This document shows positions 33,248 through 45,337 of a stretch of 64,000 nt of DNA, one piece after another. A program made the position numbers and the translations under genes. Numbering within the stretch: position 1 is the stretch's first letter; every line of letters starts with the position of its first letter. The stretch covers positions 62,001 to 126,000 of the forward strand of contig NW_027331668.1 in assembly GCF_022965805.1 (NCBI RefSeq), in the 5' to 3' direction. This DNA is from Primulina eburnea. Its lineage: Eukaryota; Streptophyta; Magnoliopsida; Lamiales; Gesneriaceae. The notes under the pieces were generated by a model. That model saw only the letters and a program-made list of their open reading frames with translations. It did not search any database and was not told where the DNA came from.

Positions 33248-35370
33248 TGTAATGCCCAAGAATTTAATTACCGTAATCTGAAATGATTTGGATATGATTA
33301 CTGCAAATTGAGATTAATTCGGAATGATTTATTGAATTAATCAAGATAATTATAGACGGGACGCGTTCTTGTTAGATTTTGAAAGGAAGAATATTGCGTG
33401 AGCGTGACTCGAAGGTCTCGCGCATATGCGCGAGAAGTGTACGCGCATATGCGCGAGCCATGCGAGAAGCCAAGGGAGAAATCCAGAAAGTTTGGCGCAC
33501 ATGCGCGGTGTAAGTGCGCGCACATGCGCGGCAAGGCCAGAACCAGTGGCGCATAGGCGCGAGTAGAGTGGCGCATATGCGCGGGAGGGCCAGAAGGGGT
33601 GGCGCATATGCGCGGAATTAATGGCGCATATGCGCGAGTAGCAGTTTCGCCGAGACAGTAGGTCTCGCGCATATGCGCGAGTAGTGGCCGCGCATATGCG
33701 CGAGACGTGTTGCGCGAAGGACGAGCCATGTGCTTTGCTGCATGTGAGTGTAAGTATATATATATATTTACATGCGTAAATCTCATTTCAGAAGAGGAGA
33801 AATCGAGATTTGAAGGGAAAGCTTCGTTCTTAATGTTCAAAATTAATTTACGAGCAAATCGTTTATCTGAATTGGAATCCGACTTCGGTACTGTGTTCCT
33901 ATCAACGCAGGCTACAACTGGACGTAAGTTTTATTACGTTTAGACAAGATTTGATTTTATGATGTTGTTAGAATTGAATATGATTCAGATATGGTGTTTC
34001 TGCTACCGTAGATATTGTAGAATCGAAGTCAGATTTAGAAATAGACTGGTTATGGCATTGTTATGAATTTTAGAGTTGATTTGATTGAGATTGCTATCAG
34101 AATTATGCTGTTATTCATTTTACAAGGTACAGATACTGAAGTTATAGATTGTACTGAGATTTATTAGGAATTCTGGTAGTGTAATTGTGATGTTAAGACT
34201 GACAGGATTACAAGACTGTAGTGTTATGCCGTCTAAACATCAGTTGGTACAGATTGATCAGATTCAGTATTGGTTTCTGTTATCTTGTGATATGGTTGAT
34301 ATGAATCAGATTGTAGCTTATTCAGATATTGACCAGACAGATTTTGAATTGGATTATACATTGATACAGTGTATTGATTATTGTCATTTCAGATCAGATA
34401 TGGACAAATTCGACTTCGAGACTTCGTCTTCATCAGACGGGGACGACAAAGGTATAATTCATGTGATATCCGGGAAGAAAAACTCAATTGAGATCGCGTT
34501 GAGTTGCCCACTAAATCACATACTATACTATTGTTATGTTTTATATGATTATGTTATGATGATAAATTGTTATTCATGCATTAAGATAGGACAGTCTGGA
34601 GATCAGGCAGACTCTAGACGTTCGGCGATATCTCAGCTTAGGGGAAGATCACCTCCCCTATTATAGATGTGGATACAGATCAGGCCGAAGTCTAGGAATA
34701 AGACGTACAGCACCTCGATTGGTAGGGTAGGTGACAGCCAGTGACGTCTTATTCACCCCGGGATCCCTAGAGTTATAGTTGAGTCGAGTCTAGACATGAT
34801 TTGATTAGGACTGCATGCTTATATGGATGTGGCTCCTAGATCATGGGACCCATCGTTATTGCTTTCAGTTATGATAGCATGTTTTATGATTTAGACTGTT
34901 TATATGCATGTTTATCTGATTTGAGCTGCATGCTTAATTTCATAGATTATGAAATATATCGTGTTTATACATGATCGCATGTTTCATGAATTAGTTTGTT
35001 TATATACATGCTTACCATGTTTTATACTGGGATTTATTTCTCACCGGAGTTATCCGGCTGTTGTCTTGTTTTGTATGTGTGCATGACAACAGGTGGGGCT
35101 GGATCAGGGTCAAGATGATGATGAGAGAAGACGAGTGTAGCGTGGTGATTCCGGACTTACAGTAGACTTGGTTTTATTACTGGACTTTAGTAGTTGAACC
35201 TTAGATTAGCTTGTTGTACTTTAATACTGAAATGTATTTTATACAGACATGTATAGTATTTAGATTCCATTACCTTCCGCAGTTATATCTTAAAACGAAA
35301 AATTTTTAGATCCTGTTTTATCTTAATTGATAATTAAATCCCAAAGATGATTAGCGTCCGGGTCCCCACA
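33248..35370 (+). repeat. Element F 3' LTR, 2123 bp
   Basis: Same length as the 5' LTR. Foldable block at about 34614-34754. Followed by the duplication TCTTA. Confidence 0.95.
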
Positions 35371-35375
35371 TCTTA

Positions 35376-36798
35376 TTCCTAGACTTCAGTTCGAGCTGTA
35401 TCGACGGCTGGCAATAGGAGTAATGGCTACTCCTAAGTTGAGATACACCGAACGTCTAGAAGTCTGACAATGGCTGTCAAGACTTTCCTATCTTAAATGC
35501 AATGAATAAAAATCTGTAAACAAAGCATAATCATATTCATATCTGAATATGGCAATAATCTTATACATTTGAATACAATTCTAAAATCAAAGCATAAACA
35601 TGTCAAAGTATAAAGAACAGTCTAGTATGTGATTTTGTTGGGAAACTCAAATTAATCTGATTTGAGTTGTGACTTCCCATATATCACATGAATTATACCT
35701 TTGTCGTCCCGGTCTGACGATGACGAAGACCTGTATTCAACTCTGTCCATATCCAATCTGAAATGCCAATATCGAATACACTGTATCAGTGAATAACTCA
35801 ATACACAACATGTTCTGATCAATACTCAAATCAGTATATAATCTGATCAATATCTGAACAAGAAACAATCTAAGTCATGTCATCGATATCACAATACAAT
35901 CTGAATAATTACTGAGTCTGATCAATCTCAATCAATACTGAATCTGATCAATATAACTCCACTGATGTTTCGACGGCATAACAATACAATCTGAATAACC
36001 CCGTTAAACTGAACATCACAAATATAATACCAAAACTTGTAATCAATACTGATACAAGTGATAATCCCAATAACAATACGAATCTGATATGAAATCTCAG
36101 TCAAATCAACTCCAAAAATCATAATAAATACATAAACAATCTGTTCTTTAATCTGTCTTCAATTCTACAATGTCTACTGTAGCAGAAACATCATATCTGA
36201 ATCACATGCAATTCTAGCAACATCATATTTTCAAAACATGTCTAAACGTAGCAAAACTTACGTCCAGATGAAGCCTGCGTTGATAGGAACACAGTACTGT
36301 AGTCGGATTTCAATTCTGATAGACGGATCTTTCACAAATCTAAATCTACGATCAATAAATTGAAAATTCTTCAAAGTCCCATCTCGATTCTTTCTTTCTT
36401 CTGAAGATTAGTTTTTGTATGTATATATATATATATATCCCGTGCATTCCAAGAGAACAAGTGGCGATTTTTCAAAATGCATGCCACGCGCATATGCGCG
36501 CACAAGGCCACGCATATGCGCCGGAGCTTCGGCCCGGCACCATCCGCTATTATCCTCTCGCGCATATGCGCGACGCTTCTCGCGCATATGCGCGAGATGT
36601 TCGACCTCGCACTCTCTTATTCGCACAGATGCGCGCCTTCAGTCGCGCATGTGCGCCATAGTTTGGGCCCTTCTCATTTATTTGGTGTATTTTCTTGTCT
36701 TTTCCGGTCCAATCTGTTCCGTCTATAATCATATTGATTATTGAATAAATCATTCCAGATTAATCTCAGATTACGGTAATAAAATCTCGGGCATTACA
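35376..36798 (-). repeat. Element D left (3') LTR, piece 3
   Basis: Continues D's LTR after F and matches 41972-43395. It has the GCGCATATGCGC cluster at about 36488-36655 and a TATATATATATA run near 36420-36438. The polypurine tract follows at 36799-36815. Confidence 0.93.
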
Positions 36799-36815
36799 TT
36801 TCTCCCCCTCTTAGA

Positions 36816-37948
36816 TCTGAGTTCGTCCTCGAACTCGCAAAATCAATTCAGATACATTAGAAGAACTGTATAACAGAGTTTAAATCAAACTCTCATCTCA
36901 ATGAATCTGTTCTGAAATCTCTTTTCTTGTATCAACCTCTGATTCCAAGTCTGGAATAAGACTTCATGAAGTATACTATCATAATACTTCTTCCAATTCT
37001 TCTGACGGAATCAATCTTGCATTACTGGCTATACAACATCCGTATATACCAACCTGTCAGTTATAACAAAGCGATACCAACATTTGTTATCAAATTTATT
37101 TATCTCAATCAAAGACAATTCTATCTCGACTTCAACTACCAATCATCATCATCCGATGTTGGTTTTCTTTAATCTGTTCATTCTGAACTGTCTTAATAAC
37201 TTATTGTCATACAGTAATTCATACATTGACAATAAATCCTAATACTAAGTACTAACATCCAGTACTAAATATCTCCCAATATCGGAATAATATCTTCTGA
37301 CAGTTTGTCAATCGGTAAAACCATCTACGAAGGAGCTCGTGATATACTCTGTCACACGTGCAAAATAAATCAAAAATCATCATCTGATATAATCTATGGT
37401 GACATTCTGATCACTCTGATCATTTCTCTGACATCAATCCGTGTCATCTAGTTCTGTTTGTACGTAATCTGGTACAAACTAATAAATATAGATTGAGAAA
37501 TCTGTCAATCATAATCATATCATATCAAAATCTAAATAAAATGGTTGTAATGTTATTATGAACACCATAGAAATGTACTCCCATTTCTATTCAGAAATAT
37601 ACATATTCTGTAACCAATCTTCTGATTTCTATCTTTCTATCTTCTTCTGTTAGCAACTCAGACTTATCAGTACAATTTCTGCCAACATGTCTGCACAATT
37701 TCTGCCATAACTGATCTAATCTGTTTATATCACAATCTATCTGTTCGAATATAGTACATTCACAACCCTCTGAATGCAAACTGATTCACTATTGTGCGGT
37801 TCTGACACTATCTGTGATTGTAGATTCGAACTATTCTGTATAAACAAATCAGGTGATAATATGAAATAAAGAAGAAATACCTAACTGGTATTCGGCTCTG
37901 ACTACAGATATCAAATTCTGTTATATAATTCTGAAACATTCTGATATC
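36816..37948 (-). pseudogene. Element D decayed integrase region
   Basis: Homologous to the same regions of B, F and I. The integrase core region has TAG at 37587-37589, matching F and I. The C-terminal integrase region at about 37139-37165 has three TGA codons (37143-37151), two of them shared with B and F. No open frame of interest remains. G interrupts it at 37953. Confidence 0.7.
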
Positions 37949-38088
37949 ACATTTGTAATGCCCTGAACACTGAGTGATCACTCTGAATTGATAGATATGC
38001 TATGAGAAATGTGCATAGAGATAAGAAATAGGAGATGAAGAAGTTTGGCTTAAAATGTAGAATTATGCCATTGTAATTCGAAGTCACA

Positions 38089-38274
38089 CCGCACCCGCGG
38101 TGCTTGTAGACACCGCACCCGCGGTGCGTGGACAGAAAAGTGGTGAAATTGTGCGAACAGACATCGCACCCGTGGTATTTGCATGACCGCACCCGCGGTC
38201 ATCACTTGTGAAAAATAAAAAGTCCAGCCGAGAGCTCAGCGCACCCGCGCTCCTTACATTACCGCACCCGCGGT
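38089..38274 (+). repeat. CCGCACCCGCGGT motif cluster in G
   Basis: Six copies of CCGCACCCGCGGT or near variants. This is the motif type of E/H/J, although the rest of G resembles A, whose motif is GCGCATATGCGC. Confidence 0.87.
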
Positions 38275-39156
38275 GATACCTCCGAGAAATCCACTCTTGT
38301 TCTCAACGTGACACATGGCAGGGGTATAAATATAAGTCGAGTATGAGTCATCTTCTTCGCATTTCAGCAGGCAGAACCGAGATTCCTCCATAACTTCTCA
38401 AGGCTTTAGAGTTGAATATCTCAAGATTTATCCATCCGAATTTAGTTTCGATTTCGGTTTGGAACTCTTTGTATCAAGGGCTTCAAAAGGGTATATTTTT
38501 TGTTAAATTCCAGCATGTTTTGATTCATATGTGTTGGGAGAATCATGATTTAAGTTAAGAAATATGTTCTTATGATTACAAGGATTGTAGATTTGAAACC
38601 GGAACGAAGAAATGAGATCGTATGCAATTCCTATGAATTTCAGCATGGTTTATGAATGGGTGGAGCATAATTCTTGTGTTAGATTGTTATTGTGGTGGAT
38701 TATGAATAAGAATGATTGAGTATTGAGATGTGTATTGACCGGTATTGAGAATTTACGTCGTTATGCCGTCAAAGTCTATACCGAGATTGATTATTGATAG
38801 TGTAGGTATTGACTAGAGTTAGTAATTGATCGTGTATTTATCAACATTTCCATTTCAGATTCGTATTGTCAACCGTGACAGCAACAGTGAGACGAAAGGT
38901 ATAGTACATGTTTTGCTTGGGGAATCACGACTCAAATGAGATCACATTTGAGTTTCCCAACCAAAATCACATACTTGTTTCATTGTTTATATCTAGACAT
39001 GATTATTATTGTTTATAGATTTGTTTATAGAATTGTATACAAATCTTGCTATGCTTTGTTTACAGATCAGGTGGCATTGCATTAGAATGATTATGCTTGT
39101 TTACAGATTGTGTATTCATGCATTAAGATAGGACAGTCTGGAGATCAGGCAGACTT

Positions 39157-39297
39157 CTAGACGTTCGGCGATATCACAGCTTAGGGGAAGATCACCGCCC
39201 CTATTGTAGACGCGGATACAGATCAGGCCGAAGTCTAGGAATAAGACGGTCAGCACCTCGATTGGGAGGGTAGGTGACAGACAGTGCCGTCTTATTC
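39157..39297 (+). other. Conserved foldable LTR block (copy in G)
   Basis: Helix 1: CTAGACGTTCGGC (39157-39169) with GCCGAAGTCTAG (39227-39238). Inner hairpin TAGGGG with CCCCTA (39182-39203). Helix 3: GAATAAGACGG (39239-39249) with CCGTCTTATTC (39287-39297), a paired T-A to G-C change relative to A. Confidence 0.72.
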
Positions 39298-39793
39298 ACA
39301 ACGGGATCCCTAGAGTTTTAGTCGAGTCGCATCTAGACATGATTAGACTCGCATTGCATGATTATATATGAATGACATTCATATTAGCATGTTTCATGTT
39401 TTAGATTGTTTTATTGCATGTATACATGTTTATACTGGGATTTGTTCTCACCGGTTTTCCGGCTGTTGTTATGTCTGTGTGTGTGCATAACAACAGGTGG
39501 GGCAGGATCTGGGTCACGACAGAGATGAGCGATGGACATAGCGTGGAGATCACGGGCGTAGCAGATGGACCAGTAGTTGTCTTTTATTATGTACTGTCTT
39601 TTAATACTGGTCAGTTGAGTACATACAGAATAAGACATGTATATTATGTTTGTATGTTGTAAAATAAATAAAGAACTGATGTTGTTTAGTTACATTTGAG
39701 TTAATGTAAAAAGCGAAAATTTGACCCACTTTTTATATTATTGATCCATTTAATCCCAAGATAAAGAATTAGAGCCCGGGTCCCCACAACATT

Positions 39794-40016
39794 TCTGAAC
39801 TGTTGCAACTCTCAACTGTTTACAATATTCTGTATCAAACATACATGCAAATCACAGTACTATCCATCAGATTCGAAGTAAAAACAACCTATACAGATCT
39901 AGTGAGTTTAAGAAAACTCATAAAACAGCGATTTCTGGCAATACTGATAATTCTGACTACTGATCAATCTTCACAGTGCCCAAATCATCTGCCATATCTC
40001 ATCTGTCACTATATCA
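39794..40016 (-). other. Element D internal spacer between gag and decayed pol
   Basis: Resembles the AGTGAGTTTAAGAAACTC region of B and F. Most of the PR-RT stretch kept in B and F is absent, which explains D's shorter interior. No gene seen. Confidence 0.55.
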
Positions 40017-40910
40017 TCAAGTGTCTCTTGGGTCTGTTCCTCGATCACTACCACCAGATGGTCCAGCTCCCGGACATTTATGGGGATCTCTCTGAGGACA
40101 AACTCTAGCAAGGTGTCCCAGTTGTTTACAGACATTGCATCTGCCAGTCACCCCCCGGCATTGTTCAGTGGGATGTCTCCCTCCGCAATTCCTGCAGTAC
40201 ACTCCAGGGTAGCTCGCGCTGGAACCACTAGAACTGGATGAACCGCTCAGTCCACTCCCTAATTTCTTGAAGGACTTCTTCCGAGTTTTCAGCAAGTCTT
40301 GCTTTCCACTCGTACTGCCACGCTCAAATCTCGAAGGGGATTGCTTTGTCTGGGGTTGCTTCACACACAACCTTGTTAATTTTCGAATTAGACTCGCTTC
40401 TGCTCTCTTTGCTTTACTCAAGACATCAGCAAAGTGATAAGGTCGCTGCAGATTCATGAATGCAACTAACTCCGAATTCAATCCTCTGATGAATTGATTC
40501 ACTATAGCTTCATCATCCCTAGCCATATGAGGAGTAAAACGCAACAAAGTAGAGAATTTAGCAGCATAATCATCAATATTCAATTGACATTGACTTAAAT
40601 TCTCAAATTCTGCTTTCTTGTCCTCTCGGTACGAGGCGGAGAAAAATCTTTGATAGAATTCAGTCTTGAAGACTTCCCACGTGATCACAGTACCACGTAG
40701 TGCTAATACTCCCTTGATTGTAACCCACCAACTTCTGGCAGCCTCTTGTAATTGGTGAAATACCAATTTAACTCTCTGGTCATCTGTACAATCCAGTAGA
40801 TCAAACAATATCTCTATGTCATCAACCCAGACCTGACACTTTTCGGACGTCTCTGTACCACTCAGAATCGGCGGCTTAAATAACTGAAATTCTGCCAACT
40901 TTACTTCCAT
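40017..40910 (-). CDS. gag: Element D gag with intact zinc knuckles
   Basis: An open frame of 297 residues from the ATG at 40908-40910 (MEVKLAEFQLFKPP). The capsid domain carries WWVTIKGVLALRGT, YQRFFSASYRED, LSQCQLNIDDYAAKF and FIRGLNSELVAFM. Both knuckles are complete: YCRNCGGRHPTEQC and CNVCKQLGHLARVC. It ends 20 or so residues later. As in B and F, the ancestral start is lost (ATA TAC in place of ATG CCT) and translation would begin at the downstream ATG. The sequence is clearly more distant from the B and F gags than those are from each other, so D represents a second branch of the gag-only group or one nearer to A and C. Confidence 0.87.
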   Translation of the reverse strand: MEVKLAEFQLFKPPILSGTETSEKCQVWVDDIEILFDLLDCTDDQRVKLVFHQLQEAARSWWVTIKGVLALRGTVITWEVFKTEFYQRFFSASYREDKKAEFENLSQCQLNIDDYAAKFSTLLRFTPHMARDDEAIVNQFIRGLNSELVAFMNLQRPYHFADVLSKAKRAEASLIRKLTRLCVKQPQTKQSPSRFERGSTSGKQDLLKTRKKSFKKLGSGLSGSSSSSGSSASYPGVYCRNCGGRHPTEQCRGVTGRCNVCKQLGHLARVCPQRDPHKCPGAGPSGGSDRGTDPRDT

Positions 40911-41251
40911 CTGAGTTTCTGCTGCATCTATCTGATCAGACGAAGTGCTACCTCTTTCTGGAATTTTCCGAGGCGGTATATCTGAATATCACCGATTAGT
41001 ACACAAGCTATACAATCTGTCTCAGCCCTCCTCTAATCATATACCTCTGATTCAGACTCGGTTCTGATCCAGGCTTAGTAATTACATGCTGCAAACAACT
41101 CAGATAACAAGCAACATGTAATAGGGAAAGCAATAAATCATGCTAGCACACACATGCAAGGTAAGAAAGACTCAATCTACCCCGCTCATTCTCTTCTATC
41201 TCAGTCTAAAAGATCTATCAGCTCTGACTATCTTAGTCTAAAGGATCTATC

Positions 41252-41263
41252 GCTCTGTTACCA
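41252..41263 (-). other. Primer binding site of D, one mismatch
   Basis: Reads TGGTAACAGAGC on the minus strand instead of TGGTATCAGAGC. The 5-nt spacing to the LTR is kept. Confidence 0.85.
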
Positions 41264-41268
41264 CCTGT

Positions 41269-43395
41269 TGTGGGGACCCGGACGCTGATCCGTCTTATTA
41301 ATCATCTTTGGGATTTAATTATCAATTAAGATAAAACAGGGTCTAAAAATTTTTCTTTTTAAAATAAAGTGCGGAAGGTAATGGAATTTACACTATTATA
41401 CATATCAGCATAATAATACAAAATCTTGTCTCACTTTCATCTCGTACAACTAGACTAAAGTTCAATTACTAAAATCAAGTAATAAAACCTATCTATATCC
41501 AAGTCCGGAATCACCACGCTAACTCGTCTTCTCTCGTCGTCTTCTTGACCCCGATCCTATCCCACCTGTTGTCATGCACACATACAAAACAAGACAACAG
41601 CCGGATAACTCCGGTGAGAATAAATCCCAGTATAAGACATGGTACGCATGTATATAAACAAACTAATTCATAAAACATGACATCATGTATAAAAACAATA
41701 TATTTCATAATCTATGAAATTAAATCAAATAAGCATGCAACTCAAATCAGATAAACATGCATAAAACAATCTAAATCATACAAACATGCTATCATGCCTG
41801 AAAGCAATAACGATGGGCCCCATTATCTAGGAACCACATCCATATAAGCATGCAGTCCTAATCAAATCATGTCTAGACTTGACTCGACTAGAACTCTAGG
41901 GATCCCGTGATGAATAAGACGTCAATGCCTGTTACCTACTCAACCGATCGTGGTAACCGTACGTCTTATTCCTAGACTTCGGTTCGAGCTGTATCGACGG
42001 CTGGCAATAGGAGTAATGGCTACTCCTAAGTTGAGATACACCGAACGTCTAGAAGTCTGACAATGGCTGTCAAGACTTTCCTATCTTAAATGCAATGAAT
42101 AAAAATCTGTAAACAAAGCATAATCATATTCATATCTGAATATGGCAATAATCTTATACATTTGAATACAATTCTAAAATCAAAGCATAAACATGTCAAA
42201 GTATAAAGAACAGTCTAGTATGTGATTTTGTTGGGAAACTCAAATTAATCTGATTTGAGTTGTGACTTCCCATATATCACATGAATTATACCTTTGTCGT
42301 CCCGGTCTGACGATGACGAAGACCTGTATTCAACTCTGTCCATATCCAATCTGAAATGCCAATATCGAATACACTGTATCAGTGAATAACTCAATACACA
42401 ACATTTTCTGATCAATACTCAAATCAGTATACAATCTGATCAATATCTGAACAAGATACAATCTAAGTCATGTCATCGATATCACAATACAATCTGAATA
42501 ATTACTGAGTCTGATCAATCTCAATCAATACTGAATCTGATCAATATAACTCAACTGATGTTTCGACGGCATAACAATACAATCTGAATAACCCCGTTAA
42601 ACTGAACATCACAAATATAATACCAAAACTTGTAATCAATACTGATACAAGTGATAATCCCAATAACAATACGAATCTGATATGAAATCTCAGTCAAATC
42701 AACTCCAAAAATCATAATAAATACATAAACAATCTGTTCTTTAATCTGTCTTCAATTCTACAATGTCTACTGTAGCAGAAACATCATATCTGAATCACAT
42801 GCAATTCTAGCAACATCATATTTTCAAAACATGTCTAAACGTAGCAAAACTTACGTCCAGATGAAGCCTGCGTTGATAGGAACACAGTACTGTAGTCGGA
42901 TTTCAATTCTGATAGACGGATCTTTCACAAATCTAAATCTACGATCAATAAATTGAAAATTCTTCAAAGTCCCATCTCGATTCTTTCTTTCTTCTGAAGA
43001 TTAGTTTTTGTATGTATATATATATATATATATATCCCGTGCATTCCAAGAGAACAAGTGGTGATTTTTCAAAATGCATGCCGCCCGCATATGCGCGCAC
43101 AAGGCCGCGCATATGCACCGGAGCTTCGGCCCGGCACCATCCGCTATTATCCTCTCGCGCATATGCGCGACGCTGCTCGCGCATATGCGCGAGATGTTCG
43201 ACCTCGCACTCTCTTATTCGCGCAAATGCGCGCCTTCAGTCGCGCATGTGCGCCATAGTTTCGGCCCTTCTCATTTATTTGGTGTATTTTCTTGTCTTTT
43301 CCGGTCCAATCTGTTCCGTCTATAATCATATTGATTATTGAATAAATCATTCCAGATTAATCTCAGATTACGGTAATAAAATCTCGGGCATTACA
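41269..43395 (-). repeat. Element D right (5') LTR, 2127 bp
   Basis: An uninterrupted copy that serves as the reference for placing E and F in the left LTR. GCGCATATGCGC cluster at about 43084-43254 and TATATATATATA near 43016-43036. Followed by the duplication TTCTT. Confidence 0.95.
41912..42052 (-). other. Conserved foldable LTR block (copy in D)
   Basis: Helix 3: 41912-41922 with 41961-41971. Helix 1: CTAGACTTCGGT (41972-41983) with ACCGAACGTCTAG (42040-42052). Inner hairpin: an 8-bp perfect stem TAGGAGTA with TACTCCTA and a 5-nt loop (42008-42028). Confidence 0.72.
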
Positions 43396-43400
43396 TTCTT

Positions 43401-45337
43401 AGAATACACCAGAATGTCTTCGATAAAGACAATTACAAAATCATCCAAATACCTCTGAAAGATTTGATTCATCAAGCCCATAAATACCGCCGGAGCATTT
43501 GTTAAACCAAAAGGCATAACAATAAATTCGTAATGCCCATACCTGGTTCGAAATGTTGTCTTCGGTATGTCTACATCTCGAACTCTGAGCTGATGATATC
43601 CGGATCGCAAGTCAATCTTAGAATACACAGAGGATCCCTGCAACTGATCAAATAGGTCGTCGATCCTAGGAAAAGGATATTTATTCTTGATCGTTGCCTT
43701 ATTCAACTGCCTGTAATCGATACACAGTCGCATCGATCCATCTTTCTTTCGCACGAAAAGTACCGGAGCGCCCCAAGGAGATACACTAAGTCTGATATAT
43801 CCCTTGGCTAGCAGATCTTCCAACTGTGCTTTCAATTCTTTCAGCTCTATCGGCGCCATCCTATAAGGAGCTCTCGAAATAGGAGTGGTACCTGGAATAA
43901 GATCAATACTAAAATCTACCTCTCGCACTGGAGGTAACCCGGGAATCTCCACCGGAAACACATCTGCAAATTCCCGTACTACTGGCAAATCTGCCAATGC
44001 CGGGCTAGATTTCTGTACATCTACAGCATACACAAGGAACCCATCTGCTCCTTTCTGCAACAACTTATTCATAGACAAAGCCGAAATCAAGGGAATCCGA
44101 GATCTGGAACCCTTACCGTAGAATTTCCACTCTTCTGCCATTTCAGGTCTGAATCTGACAATCTTGTGAAAACAATCCACGGTGGCTCTGTACTTTGTTA
44201 ACATATCAATACCCACTATACAATCAAAGTCAGCTAGCCCAAGTACTATGCAATCTAGATCAATTTCATGACCCTCAAACTGTAAGATGCAATGTCTAAC
44301 CGTAGTCACTGATATCAAACCACTTCCTAACGGAGAAGTAATAGTCACGACATCTAACAAAGACTCAACAGGCAATGAATGCAGTAATGCAAATCGTTCT
44401 GATATGAATGTACGCGATGCACCCGTATCTATCAGTATATAAGCAGGATAACCGCAAAGGAAACAGTTACCTGCAATGACATCATCTGGGGCATCCTGTG
44501 CTTGCTCCTCTGTCAGTGCAAATACCTGAGCCTGTTGTCTCTGAGGCTGACTCCCTGTCTGGCCACCTCTGGCTCGAGGCTGGGTCTGTGCAAGTGGCGG
44601 CTGAAAGGAATGGACCGATGAAGCTTGCCTCTCAGGCTGAGTTACTGAGGTAGATGACCCTGCAGCCTGGAATCTCGATACACCACTTCGCTGAGGACAT
44701 ACCTTGGCATAATGCCCCGATTGCTTGCATATGTTACATCTGCCCACTACACCCTGACACTGTTCTGTGGCATGCTTACCTCCACACGTACTACAATATC
44801 CACTCATCACCTCTAAACCCTGGCCAGGACCTCTCTGTCTTGACCCGCTGGAGCTCGACGAACTGCTCCCTGATTTTTTTGAACTGCTTCCCTTTCGCTT
44901 TCAATTGGTCCTTCCGCCCGCTGCTACTACCACAGGTATCGAATCTAGGAGGAGGTTGTGCTGGAGGTAGTGGCGGTCTTGGACTCGGAGCAACATACGG
45001 AACACTCCGTTGTCTCAGCAACCCTGCTTCAGCTCCTTTGGCACGGTTCAACGCATCCGAGAAGTTGTTGGGTCTCCCCGTATTTACCAACGTAAAGATA
45101 TCTGGATTCAGGCCATTTATAAAGTGATCTGCCATGGCCTCATCATTACCTGAAACATGAGGTGCAAAGCGAAGCAAAGAAGAAAATTTAGCAACATACT
45201 CTTCGATATTCAATTGCCCTTGCCTCAGGTTGGCAAATTCAGCGCCTTTATCTTTGCGATAGGATACAGGAAAGAATCGCTGATAAAACTCTGTCTTGAA
45301 TGATTTCCATATAATCTCGGTGCCACGCTGTTCTAGT
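43401..45337 (-). pseudogene. gag-pol: Element C gag C-terminal part, PR and first part of RT
   Basis: This is the middle piece of C's polyprotein, between D and H. In reading order: capsid domain from EQRGTEI, knuckles [14 protein letters not shown] and [14 protein letters not shown] (both complete), PR with [10 protein letters not shown], then RT from about VREFADVFP to [10 protein letters not shown]. Two faults are seen. A run of seven T (44874-44880, plus strand) is one longer than needed, which shifts gag out of frame before the knuckles. The RT catalytic motif reads FIED because GAT became GAA at 43419-43421, replacing the first catalytic Asp by Glu. The piece is continuous with 16860-19162 once D is left out. 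Confidence 0.9.

Larger units (their letters stand above)
27499..35370 (+). mobile_element. Element F: complete gag-only retrotransposon, 7872 bp
   Basis: Two LTRs of 2123 bp each flank gag and a decayed pol. The perfect duplication TCTTA lies at 27494-27498 and 35371-35375, in the left LTR of D. By eye the LTRs differ at roughly 20 sites, about one per cent, so F is recent but older than E. Confidence 0.95.
37954..39788 (+). mobile_element. Element G: solo LTR, 1835 bp
   Basis: A single complete LTR from TGTAATGCCC to GGGTCCCCACA, with no internal region, flanked by the perfect duplication ACATT (37949-37953 and 39789-39793). This is the product expected when the two LTRs of an inserted element recombine and lose the interior. 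Its sequence is closest to A's LTR from about 38440 on. It has a GGTATAAATATAAG promoter-like site at about 38325-38338. Confidence 0.94.
19163..43395 (-). mobile_element. Element D: gag-only retrotransposon carrying E, F and G
   Basis: D is flanked by the perfect duplication TTCTT (19158-19162 and 43396-43400) inside C's RT gene. Its own sequence is 19163-19734, 27371-27498, 35376-37948 and 39794-43395. After removing the inserts and one duplication each, the left LTR is 2123 bp, against 2127 bp for the right LTR. The internal part is only about 2.6 kb: gag plus a short decayed pol. Confidence 0.93.

Noticed and set aside
37147..37165. CCAAT...ATTGG inverted repeat conserved in B, D, F and I as a regulatory palindrome
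   Set aside because: It aligns with the integrase codons for YANIRRRPL in A, so it is decayed coding sequence.
38040..38280. Host CpG island or gene promoter
   Set aside because: The CG-rich stretch is the motif cluster of solo LTR G, with LTR sequence on both sides.
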